DNA of 12,500 nt, from assembly GCA_030674155.1 (NCBI GenBank), contig CM060325.1:25152835-25165334 (forward strand). The letters run 5' to 3'. Source of the stretch: Stramonita haemastoma (taxonomy: Eukaryota > Mollusca > Gastropoda > Neogastropoda > Muricidae). The notes under the pieces are model-generated. The model did no database searches and had not been told where the DNA came from. It saw only the letters and a list, made by a program, of their open reading frames with translations. A program made the translations under genes and the position numbers. Below are positions 6,199-12,500 of this stretch, one piece after another. Positions within the stretch are counted from its first letter, which is position 1; each line of letters opens with the position of its first letter.

Positions 6199-7706
6199 AC
6201 ATTATTAATGAAAACCAGTCAGGCTTTCGTGAAAACCACTCTTGTCATACAGCCTTAATACAACTAATTGAGCATTGTCTTTTGAATATCAATAATAATG
6301 AAATTACAGGAATTCTTTTTCTAGACTTTGCTAAAGCCTTTGATGTTATTAGCCACTCTCTCCTCATCAAAAAATTAAAATGCTATAAAATCTCCAACCA
6401 AGCATTATCATTTTTAGACTCATTTCTCACTAATCGCCATCAGCTTGTTGAAATCGGTCCTAGGAGATCAACCTTATTACCCGTGAAATATGGAATACCA
6501 CAGGGATCAATACTAGGGCCACTTCTTTTCTCTATTTATATTAACGACCTACCTCTGCATATCCATTGTTCATGTCAAATGTTTGCTGATGATACATCAA
6601 TTCATTGTAACAACGATGATCCAAACCAGCTTGTGAATGACATGCAGGCAGATATCAACAAACTTATTGAATGGACAGAACTCAATCATATGTCTCTTAA
6701 TTCTAATAAGACAAAATGTATGTTTATAACCACTCGGCAAAAAAGACAGAAATTGCGTTCTCCATTCGCGCCAATATATATCCATGGACAACAAATTGAA
6801 GAAGTAGTCTCACACAAAGTACTAGGTGCAGTGATTGACAACGACTTGTCTTGGTCAGATCACATAGCCACATTAGGAAAACGAATCTCAGTAAGATTAT
6901 ATCAACTTAGAAAAATCAAGAATTTCCTAAACCTACAGTCACGAAAACTATTCTTTCACGCCCATATTCTATCTCTTATAAATTATGTCTCTACCTTATG
7001 GGATAGTGCAAGTGAAACAAACCTAAAGCATATAAACCGCCTGCACAAAAAGAGCTGTGAAACTTATCCGTTTGAATCCTAATACACTGACCACCACCAA
7101 CTACAAAGAACTAGATATTCTTCCACTCAAAGACAGACTGCAGTTCAACAAATATATATGTATGTACAATATATTAAATGGGAAAGCCCCAAAGAAAATC
7201 GTGGAAAAATTTGCTGTCAATAAAAACAGGCCTACCCATAGACTGTTTCTTCCCAGGCCCCATAATAATCTCTATAAATCAAGCCTTGCATATTCAGGAA
7301 GAACATTGTGGAATAAATTGCCTCCCTTTCTAAAATCAGTTCCTTCAAAACAAATGTTTAAGAAACTTTTGAAGAAACATCTGATGGACAAATTATAAGT
7401 CCGCCCTTATGTTCGACACATTTGGCTGCTTTGTTGTTATTCATACCCATGTTATTTTTGTATTTCCATTATTTTGTCTGTATAACTTGTTTTATGTTAC
7501 TGTCTTCAGTGTTATCTTGTAAGATTCTGTTTGGATGAAAATCCTCATTTATTTTAATTTTCAACCACGGTTGATATTTGTCTTTGATTGTTTTAGAAGT
7601 TAATTTTCTTGATTTTTTTTGTGAGGGCAGGATGAAAAAAAGTTGTGTAAACTTAATCTTTTACCCTCAATAAAGATCATTTTGACTTGACTTGACTTGA
7701 CTTGAC
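6196..7706 (+). mobile_element. 5'-truncated CR1/L2-like LINE
   Basis: Reverse transcriptase coding (6198-7398), a 3' UTR with CAATAAAG at 7668-7675, and a (TTGAC)n tail (about 7682-7704). No endonuclease domain or ORF1 is present: the element is cut at about 6196 beside a CA repeat. The C-terminal region with a Y-S-G-R-T-L-W-N-K-L-P motif and a K-K-L-L-K-K-H-L end is typical of the CR1/L2/Rex group. A weak flanking AGACAT (6196-6201 and 7705-7710) could be a target duplication. It lies antisense in the intron between exons 8383-8508 and 5729-5879. Confidence 0.9.
6198..7398 (+). pseudogene. Reverse transcriptase of the LINE, truncated and frameshifted
   Basis: Coding starts inside the RT domain, with NQSGFRENHSCHTAL upstream of any ATG. 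Motif A is FLDFAKAFD (about 6318-6344). Motif B is GIPQGSILGP (6492-6521). The catalytic FADD is at 6582-6593. It then runs through the thumb region (LGAVIDNDLSW). The frame breaks in an A5 run at 7047-7051, where one extra A appears to have been added; the first frame stops at 7080-7082. The C-terminal part continues in the next frame to a stop at 7396-7398. Catalytic residues are intact, so decay is young, but the element lacks its 5' half and cannot move alone. Confidence 0.9.
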
Positions 7707-7808
7707 AGACATACACGCTTTTGTCAACAGGATTGGAGCACACAGGAAACGCAACGTTTTATTCCTGATTTTGCTCCTTTATCTCATCAAAGCTGAAGTC
7801 CAGAACTC

Positions 7809-7899
7809 ACTGTACAGGATGTCTATCGCATCGTAGCTGATGACAGGAAATTCTGAAAATCTGATCTAAAAAAAAACAAAAAACAACTGTATAGGATGT
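7809..7899 (+). repeat. Possible small poly(A) retrocopy between 15-nt direct repeats
   Basis: ACTGTACAGGATGTC (7809-7823) and ACTGTATAGGATGTC (7885-7899) differ by one base. They enclose 61 bp ending in an A-rich run (about 7868-7884). A short insert with an A tail between direct repeats is the mark of LINE-type retroposition. Part of the insert (GATGACAGGAAATTCTGAA) loosely resembles the 3' part of U6 snRNA, but this is weak. See the findings for the alternative reading as a 42-nt exon. Confidence 0.45.
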
Positions 7900-7940
7900 C
7901 AAACTGTTCCCTTTCCCTGTACCGCGTTAATCTGACTAAA

Positions 7941-8300
7941 GGGGGACGGGACAGCCTAGTGGTCAGAACACTGCGCTTGCAATTTCACGACCTGGGTTCG
8001 ATTCCCGTTGGAGGGATTTTTCCCCTGGAGTTAACATCAGTGCTGACTCCACTCACCCCCAAAGTCCTTCGGACGAGACTATAAACTGAGGCCCCATGTA
8101 TGAACGCACGCAGAACATCTTGCGCAAACATTAAATCCTGTTCCACTTTTCTTAAGAGTAGGCCATCGTGTGCAGGTGGGAACAGATGACATTTACAAAG
8201 CTGCATACACACGGGGACTGGATGTAAAAAAGCACAAGAGTGCTTATCCCATTAGCCTTAATATAATAGAATAAAATAAAATAAAAAACGAAAATAGATC
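7941..8300 (+). mobile_element. tRNA-derived SINE family A, copy 5 (full length, reference copy)
   Basis: The head GGGGGACGGGACAGCCTAGT has an A box CAGCCTAGTGG (7952-7962) and a B box GGTTCGATTCC (7995-8005). The body includes GAGTTAACATCAGTGCTGAC, GTCCTTCGGACGAGACTATA, CAGAACATCTTGCGCAAACA and GGGACTGGATG. The 3' end GAGTGCTTATCCCATTA leads to an (AATAA)n-like tail at about 8265-8300. The tRNA-like head lacks a paired acceptor stem, so it is a SINE and not a tRNA gene. Confidence 0.92.
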
Positions 8301-8322
8301 TTGGTGTTTACAGCCCTACCAA

Positions 8323-8385
8323 ACACAGAGGGTCACTCACCCTCCAATCTTGCCAGCCACAGAGGGTGACTCACTCACTCACCCT
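8323..8385. repeat. Two-copy duplication at an exon donor
   Basis: Plus CACAGAGGGTCACTCACCCT (8324-8343) and CACAGAGGGTGACTCAC followed by TCACTCACCCT (8359-8385). In gene orientation the donor GGGTGAGT with its downstream CACCCTCTGTG is present twice, 42 nt apart. The first copy is also expanded as (GTGA)n. Confidence 0.8.
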
Positions 8386-8508
8386 AGTTTGCGATGCATC
8401 TTTTGGAACTCCACCAGGCCTACTTCCAGAGGGAGGTTCAGGCTGCCCGCCCTCATCATCAGACGACAGTCATCGTACGTGTGGTCAGTCACGGGCAAGT
8501 CTAAACTT
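8383..8508 (-). CDS. LPCAT2: LPCAT2-like exon: DHTYDDCRLM linker segment
   Basis: A 126-nt exon: one base, 41 codons, two bases. It contains LPVTDHTYDDCRLM and LPLEVGLVEFQKMHRKL, the linker between the acyltransferase core and the EF-hands. The VTDHTY.DCRLM..AG pattern is closer to LPCAT2 than LPCAT1. The acceptor is TTTGTTTTTCAG|A, a strong pyrimidine tract. The donor is CTAGG|GTGAGT, and the GTGAGT stretch is repeated just downstream (see the duplication at 8323-8385). The left-over GG is completed by G at 5879 to give glycine. The length is a multiple of three, so skipping this exon would keep the frame. Confidence 0.92.
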
Positions 8509-8830
8509 CTGAAAAACAAAACAACACATCAATAAATAAATTTTTTAAATATATGTAACAGAGTGCAGATATTTGATCTGCCGCGTATCTGTACAACTTC
8601 TCAGCAACGACAGCACGGTCAGACAGTGAGAATGTGGCCTCTAAAAAGAGGCTGCATAAATACTACATTTTACCACTACAGGTAAAGTGCATGCAATGGA
8701 GAGTTTTCAACCACCCTCCAACGATACAGAACATCACACAATTTGCAGGTGTGGATCTAAATTTAGATTCATGACGCTGCGATTGGCAGTTCCAATCGCA
8801 TGGGAAGTAATCTAATTACCGCCCCATCAC
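8509..8830. other. Intron sequence, nothing recognised
   Basis: No protein similarity, RNA gene or repeat unit seen. A short (AT)n follows at 8831-8848. Confidence 0.6.
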
Positions 8831-8899
8831 ATATATATATATATATATCAAAAAAATAAAATCCCCCTCGGGGATGTTGGGGGGTGGGGGGGAGGGGAG
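8831..8899. repeat. (AT)n, small hairpin and G-rich tract
   Basis: (AT)9 at 8831-8848. ATCCCC (8861-8866) pairs with GGGGAT (8870-8875). Four G runs at 8870-8873, 8879-8884, 8886-8892 and 8894-8897 with loops of 5, 1 and 1 nt form a canonical G-quadruplex pattern on the plus strand. Confidence 0.85.
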
Positions 8900-9083
8900 C
8901 AGCTGTCAATATTATAGATAGCATCCCCACCTTCTGGAAATTCTGTGCTAGGACTTCTCTCTTTTCTATCCCTCTCTACATTTCTGCATCATTCTTTTTC
9001 TCTCTGTTGCCTCCTTCTTGTCTATTTTCTGCCTTCTCGGTCCAGTTTTCTGCTTTTTTTTCCCAGAGAAAAACTTGAACGAT

Positions 9084-9225
9084 TACAATTCTCTCTCACG
9101 CCAAACTTGGAAGCGCTGGGCCTGACCTGTCAGACGCTTAACGGCAGCGCAACGCATCTTCACTCATATGACAGACAACAATAGTCGCTGTCTGAGTGTT
9201 CGACAAACAAGAAAAAGAAGGAAAA
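9084..9225 (+). mobile_element. LINE family B 3' terminal fragment, copy d
   Basis: Plus-strand copy: ATTCTCTCTCACGCCAAACT, AGCGCTGGGCCTGACCTGTC, AGACGCTTAACGGCAGCGCA, CATATGACAGACAACAATAG, TGAGTGTTCGACAAACAAGA, then an A/AAG-rich tail. A short C-terminal peptide (TILSHAKLGSAGPDL then stop at TAA) matches copy b (TILSYAKVRRAGPDL). Confidence 0.72.
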
Positions 9226-9365
9226 AAACCCCAAAGAAATCGATCTACTTTGAAGAAAAGTATCTTGCTATCACAAAAAAAGCAGCTTTAAAAAAGCACC
9301 CCGTGGTAATTCCTAGCCAGACACAGACACCAATGATTTAGCAAAGAAAAATATCATTCAACACA

Positions 9366-9600
9366 TAAGGGACAGGAATGCTTAGCAGTTACGGCACTGT
9401 GCTTGTGATCTGATGGCCCAGGTTTGAGCTACCACCAAGACGCCCATTCAAGGGGATTTTCCCCCTGGAGTTCACACCACTGCTGACTCCACTCCCCTGG
9501 AAATCCCTCAGATGAGACTATATATACACCGAGGTCCCATGCGCAAAAGCACACAGAACATCTTGCAGTCAGATCAAATGTTGGAAACCATAAGGATGAC
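9366..9600 (+). mobile_element. tRNA-derived SINE family A, copy 6 (diverged, 3'-truncated)
   Basis: Head GGGACAGGAATGCTTAGCAG, a decayed B box (GGTTTGAGCTACC), then GGGGATTTTCCCCCTGGAGTT, ACTGCTGACTCCACTC, GATGAGACTATATATACACC and CACACAGAACATCTTGCAGT. The 3' half is missing. It is the oldest-looking copy in the window. Confidence 0.8.
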
Positions 9601-10045
9601 AGTAACGATCGTGAATGAACGAGATTTCTTATCTTTGACGCTACCATACGTCCAACACATGTCGGCTTCGTCTTGCTGTTCAGTCTGTTTTGTGTCTGTG
9701 CCATGAAAGGGGTGAATAGTTGATGAAGAGTGGAGGGTGGGGGGATTACCTATCTGCACAGTTTTTTCAATATGATGTGGGATATCTCCAGCTACGCACT
9801 AGCTAATGCCTTTTTGTTATTTGTTTCATATTCTACATTGTCTCTACTTTCCAGAAATGTAAAGGTTTACCTATCTAGTTTTATTCATAAGCAAATTAAA
9901 ACCCTAAAACACAACAAAGGTAGCCGCAGCTAAAAATTCTTTGTTTGACGTGCAATTTCTGTGAGCAACCATAATCATATCCAGCGATGTAAGGGTTAAA
10001 AGCACTGATGGACTTGTTCCCTGAGTGGAATCACAACAAGCACTG
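9601..10045. other. Intron sequence, nothing recognised
   Basis: AT-rich, no domain, RNA gene or clear repeat. Short open frames on both strands have no recognisable protein. Confidence 0.55.
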
Positions 10046-10049
10046 ATGA

Positions 10050-10490
10050 TACATTTTTTTCTTCCTTCCCCCATTCATTCCTTGGCTAGAGCTCCAGGGT
10101 TTACCAAAGGTGAATGCAACTGTTTTTTCCCACCATGAAGGTAGCCGCATTCTGACTTCAGGGATGTACGCTGGGTATGTTCACGTTTTCGTAACCCACC
10201 AAACCCTGACACCTGATCTTCTGCATGTGCATATATATACATGAAAGGAATGAAAGCACTGGCAGGTCTGCACCAGAAGCTGACCTGGGAGATTTTTTAA
10301 AAAACCAAACCTAAACCCACTCTCAATCCACCAGATGTCACCGAGATTCAAATCCATGACTTCATGGACCCATGAAGTTTAGTTGGGTTTTTATTTTTAA
10401 GATCTCCCAAGTCAGCTTCTGGTGCAGACCTGCCAGTGCTTTCATTCCTGGAAGTCGAATGGTCTTAACCACTCGGCTACAGCATCCGTC
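10050..10490 (-). mobile_element. tRNA-derived SINE family C, copy 1, with fold-back rearrangement
   Basis: The minus-strand head at about 10490 reads GACGGATGCTGTAGCCGAGT then GGTTAAGACC, a class II (Ser/Leu-like) tRNA 5' half with an A box. The body (rc of GGGTATGTTCACGTTTTCGT and ACCTGATCTTCTGCATGTGC) matches the copy at 11566-11957. Between head and body a 47-nt body segment (10402-10448) is present in reverse complement to 10247-10293. A B-box-like GGATTTGAATCTCGG lies at about 10342-10356. Confidence 0.8.
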
Positions 10491-10539
10491 AGGATGATGA
10501 TGGACTGAGAACTAACAGAACCAAAACAGAGCCACTCAC

Positions 10540-10621
10540 TCGGCCATCACCTCGCGGACATTGCTGGCAAACACTTTGGGGTCCTTCTTCTCCTCTTCTG
10601 ATGGATAATACACTGGCAGGA

Positions 10622-10622
<1 letters not shown>
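10540..10622 (-). CDS. LPCAT2: LPCAT2-like exon: FLPVYYPSEEEKKDP segment
   Basis: An 83-nt exon of 27 codons plus two bases. It starts FLPVYYPSEEEKKDP and continues through KVFASNVREVMA, a strongly conserved LPCAT1/2 block after the acyltransferase core. The acceptor is GCAG|TTC and sits directly after a long (GT)n tract in gene orientation, so there is no ordinary pyrimidine tract. The donor is GCCGA|GTGAGT. The two left-over bases (GA) are completed by the first base of the next exon to give E, matching the family's VMAE. Entry and exit phases fit both neighbours. Confidence 0.92.
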
Positions 10623-10623
<1 letters not shown>

Positions 10624-10664
<41 letters not shown>

Positions 10665-10745
10665 ACAGACACACAGACACAGACACAGACACACACACGC
10701 ACAGACACCACACACACACAGACACAGACATAGACACACACACAC
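10624..10745. repeat. (CA)n and (CACAGA)n microsatellite at an exon acceptor
   Basis: Pure CA from about 10625 to 10659, then CACAGA/ACAGAC types. In gene orientation it is (TG)n running straight into GCAG|TTC at 10622. Confidence 0.95.
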
Positions 10746-10848
10746 GTTTTTTGTTGTTGTGTTTTTTTCCTTAGATAGATGGCTTGATGAAAAAAGCAAA
10801 TCAATGCTTATTCAATGTACCATCTGGAAATAAAAATTTGACTTGACA
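10746..10848 (+). mobile_element. Possible solo LINE 3' end
   Basis: ATCTGGAAATAAAAATTTGA then CTTGACA resembles the 3' end of the LINE at 6196-7706 (AATAAAGATCATTTTGACTTGAC). Only the last few tens of bases compare. The left limit is uncertain. Confidence 0.4.
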
Positions 10849-10916
10849 CACAAACAAAAGACAGTCCAAACACATGGTCAAACAAGATACTATCCTATTT
10901 TCACACACAATGTGGC

Positions 10917-11053
10917 ACTCTCTCTCTCTCTCTATGTCTCTCTGTTTCTGTCTCTCTCTCATATCATTATCATCATACATACATACAGAGTCAACCCTCC
11001 CCCCTTCCAAATTAAATTCAAAAAGAACTCAGCCCCCCCCCCCCCCCCCCCCC
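10917..11053. repeat. (CT)n tract and poly(C) run
   Basis: CT repeats with interruptions at 10917-10960, CATA repeats near 10975-10986, and 21 C at 11033-11053. In the gene transcript these read as GA-rich and a G run. Confidence 0.9.
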
Positions 11054-11302
11054 AGCCCCCTTCCCAAAAAGAAACAACAAAACACCAACAACAAAAACCG
11101 CACACAAACCTGCATGTATGTCTGTGTATCAAAACAGAATCTGTCATAAAAGTCCTCAGCCACATATAGTTACATGATACATTATTTAGATCAAAAGGAA
11201 AAATAAAAATAAAATAAAATAATGGACCAAACCCTAAATGTCTGGCCTTTTCCACACCAAAATCTGTCAAGTATGTACATACCCATGATACAATGATAAT
11301 GA
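11054..11302. other. Intron sequence, A/C-rich, nothing recognised
   Basis: Low-complexity A/C-rich sequence around 11062-11105 and an AAAATA-rich stretch near 11200-11221. No gene or known repeat seen. Confidence 0.5.
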
Positions 11303-11311
11303 GTGTGTGTG

Positions 11312-11361
<50 letters not shown>

Positions 11362-11393
11362 TGTGTGTTGTGTTGTGTGTGTGTGTGTGTTGT
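11303..11393. repeat. (GT)n microsatellite
   Basis: GT repeats with interruptions at about 11312, 11359 and 11368-11375; reads (CA)n in gene orientation. Confidence 0.95.
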
Positions 11394-11565
11394 TCAGTTG
11401 TATAATATCGTTCACTGTGTGTAAAGAGACCTGTATCTGGTATAAGGGGTTTTGGATGGCTGACTACCAATTTTCAGCATACACATTACAACTGGAAGAG
11501 ACAGAACTCTATATGTAAGGGCTGCTTGGGAAAAGTACTCAAAGTTGTACTGATGTCTACAAGAA

Positions 11566-11957
11566 TGTTTCTTTTTTTCTTTTTTTGGGGGGGTCCTTGG
11601 CGACAGCTTCGAGGTTCACCAATGTTGAAATTTAGCATATATGACTGTTTGTGCCTACGATCACAGTAGCTGTATTCCAATGTCAAGGAGGTATGCAGGG
11701 TATGCTCATGTTTTCATAAGCCACCAAATGCTTATATGAATGACAGGGTCTTTAACGTGCCTATTTGATCTTCCGCACGTGTACAAATCTACGAAGAGAA
11801 TGAGGGCACAGGCAGGTTGCACATGAAGTTGACATAGAGATCATAAAAATCCCCATCCTTTAATTGTCTCATGCTGCTGGGATTTGAACCCAGGACTTCA
11901 TGAGCCTAAGGGACTGAAGTCAAACAGTCTTCACCACTCCGCTATAGCGTCCATCAT
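11566..11957 (-). mobile_element. tRNA-derived SINE family C, copy 2 (full length)
   Basis: The minus-strand head at about 11957 reads GATGGACGCTATAGCGGAGT then GGTGAAGAC (A box region), with a B box GGGTTCAAATCCC (11879-11891), as in a class II tRNA. The body includes the rc of GGGTCTTTAACGTGCCTATT, TGATCTTCCGCACGTGTACA and GGTATGCTCATGTTTTCATA. The 3' end is A-rich in element orientation (plus TTTCTTTTTTTCTTTTTTTG at 11568-11587). The TTTAACGTGC body word is one I recall from mollusc SINEs. Confidence 0.82.
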
Positions 11958-12021
11958 CTACGAGATAGAGACAAAACTAATAAGACTAAAAACTAATAGA
12001 GACAACACTAATGCACTGTAA

Positions 12022-12063
12022 CCCCCCCCCCCCCAATGTAAATGTTGTGTGTGTGTGTGTGTG
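12022..12063. repeat. Poly(C) run and short (GT)n
   Basis: C13 at 12022-12034 and GT units at 12046-12063, about 75 nt inside the intron after the donor at 12136. Confidence 0.9.
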
Positions 12064-12136
12064 ATTAAATGTAATCAGAGACAGTTTACAACATTGACAC
12101 ATGCATTTGCACAAGTTCAGAAGGACATCCACTAAC

Positions 12137-12191
12137 CTCCACTTCCATATGGTTGTGCAACTGGCAAAGTGTCAGCCATAACAACTTCCAC
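12137..12191 (-). CDS. LPCAT2: LPCAT2-like exon (first in window): end of acyltransferase core
   Basis: A 55-nt exon: one base completing a split codon, then 18 codons reading WKLLWLTLCQLHNHMEVE. The W-L-T-L-C-Q segment followed by an acidic VE matches the family segment just before the conserved FLPVY block. The acceptor is CTGTACAG|G with a modest pyrimidine tract. The donor is GAG|GTTAGT, weaker than the GTGAGT donors used elsewhere in this gene. The exon ends in phase 0 and joins exactly to the next exon at 10622. The upstream phase (2) means the previous exon, beyond the right edge, must supply two bases. It is too short to find without the neighbouring exons, but the protein match and phase make it convincing. 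Confidence 0.82.
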
Positions 12192-12397
12192 CTGTACAGA
12201 CCAACACAGAGTAATTAATATCAAAACAACAACTTCAACAGCCACTTGCTTCAGCTTTTGTTGCATGTTCATTCCTGCAGTATGTACCAGCTGTGTGTCT
12301 GTAAAAAGTTTTGTGAATACATGTGTGCATGCAAGTGTGTATGTTTATATATATGCACTAGCATATATACATTTCTGTATCTGTGGACAGCCCTTGA
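12192..12397. other. Intron sequence upstream of the first exon, nothing recognised
   Basis: AT/GT-rich sequence with short ATAT stretches near 12345-12370. No further exon of the LPCAT2-like gene could be identified. Confidence 0.5.
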
Positions 12398-12500
12398 ATC
12401 CAATCCAATCCAACAGCCCCGCCGACCACACAGGCCACATCGGGGCTGTCACCTCATAAAATTTTTAATCTCAGAATAAAACTGTGCAACTATATACAGG
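12395..12500 (-). mobile_element. Possible LINE/SINE 3' end with (TTGGA)n tail
   Basis: On the minus strand GGGGCTGT is followed by TGGATTGGATTGGATTCAA, a short pentamer tail. Just before it ACAGCCCCG (12413-12421) and CGGGGCTGT (12441-12449) form a 9-bp stem with a 19-nt loop. A terminal stem-loop plus short tandem tail is a common non-LTR 3' end design; no coding sequence is visible. Confidence 0.4.

Larger units (their letters stand above)
289..12191 (-). other. LPCAT2: LPCAT2-like gene, six internal exons, partial at both ends
   Basis: A minus-strand gene spans the window. Six exons were placed by translating between AG acceptors and GT donors. All five exon-exon joins match in phase (0, 2, 2, 0, 0) and the joined protein reads without a stop for about 219 residues. 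It follows the order known for the vertebrate LPCAT1/LPCAT2 family: end of the acyltransferase domain, a FLPVYYPSEEEKKDP-type segment, a DHTYDDCRLM segment, then four EF-hand segments. The DHTYDDCRLM and GLVEF segments look closer to LPCAT2 than LPCAT1. The family moves an acyl group from acyl-CoA to lysophosphatidylcholine at the ER and lipid droplets; LPCAT2 also makes PAF. The catalytic HX4D motif is not in this window, so activity cannot be judged. Introns are 1655, 3544, 2503, 2031 and 1514 nt. Confidence 0.9.

Noticed and set aside
6198..7398. A host gene encoding a polymerase
   Set aside because: The NQSGFR, LDFAKAFD, GIPQGSILGP and FADD motifs, 3' AATAAA and (TTGAC)n tail show it is a truncated LINE.
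6196..7710. Target site duplication AGACAT flanking the LINE
   Set aside because: Only 6 nt, lies in CA/GA-rich sequence, and the 5' junction abuts a microsatellite, so chance agreement is likely; mentioned only as weak.
7834..7866. A C/D box snoRNA (TGATGA and CTGA words)
   Set aside because: The two boxes are only about 18 nt apart and there is no terminal stem; too short for a C/D snoRNA.
7941..8013. A tRNA gene (A and B boxes present)
   Set aside because: The ends do not pair as an acceptor stem, there is no sound anticodon arm, and the sequence continues into a SINE body found six times. Same reasoning for heads at about 879, 1946, 10490 and 11957.

Overview
This is a stretch of animal genomic DNA: short spliced exons sit in a sea of microsatellites, minisatellites, SINEs and broken LINEs. 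The repeat content (several tRNA-headed SINE copies, a 5S-rRNA-headed SINE, CR1/L2-like LINE debris, many CA/GT tracts) fits a marine or freshwater lophotrochozoan, most likely a gastropod mollusc. That assignment is inference from repeat style, not proof.

The only host gene I can support is on the minus strand and runs through the whole window. It is an LPCAT2-like lysophosphatidylcholine acyltransferase. Six internal exons can be placed with exact GT/AG borders and matching phases: 12137-12191, 10540-10622, 8383-8508, 5729-5879, 2086-2184 and 289-430. Joined, they give about 219 residues without a break. These cover the end of the acyltransferase core, the linker, and four EF-hand segments. 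The first exons (with the catalytic HX4D block) lie beyond the right edge and the last exons beyond the left edge. Introns are 1.5-3.5 kb.

Intron contents, left to right on the plus strand. Left of 288: a CA/GT tract and a truncated SINE. 431-2085: a second SINE copy, then a 33-37 bp minisatellite split by a third SINE copy and touching the exon donor at 2085. 2185-5728: 3' ends of a LINE with a broken reverse transcriptase, a 5S-derived SINE with 13-nt target site duplications, and a 1.15-kb pentamer-based array running up to the donor at 5728. 5880-8382: two SINE copies in the opposite orientation, a 1.5-kb 5'-truncated LINE with reverse transcriptase, and a possible tiny poly(A) retrocopy. 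8509-10539: LINE and SINE pieces and a SINE folded back on itself. 10623-12136: microsatellites and another SINE copy.

The most interesting structure is at the 5' splice sites. Three consecutive exons (ends at 8383, 5729 and 2086) have tandem repeats that begin at their donor and appear to have grown from it. In the array next to exon 2086-2184, most units carry a pyrimidine tract plus a copy of the exon-end/donor sequence (CAG|GTATGT-like), so the array is a string of decoy or recursive-type splice sites. Inverted SINE copies also bracket exons 2086-2184 and 5729-5879, which could promote circular RNA.
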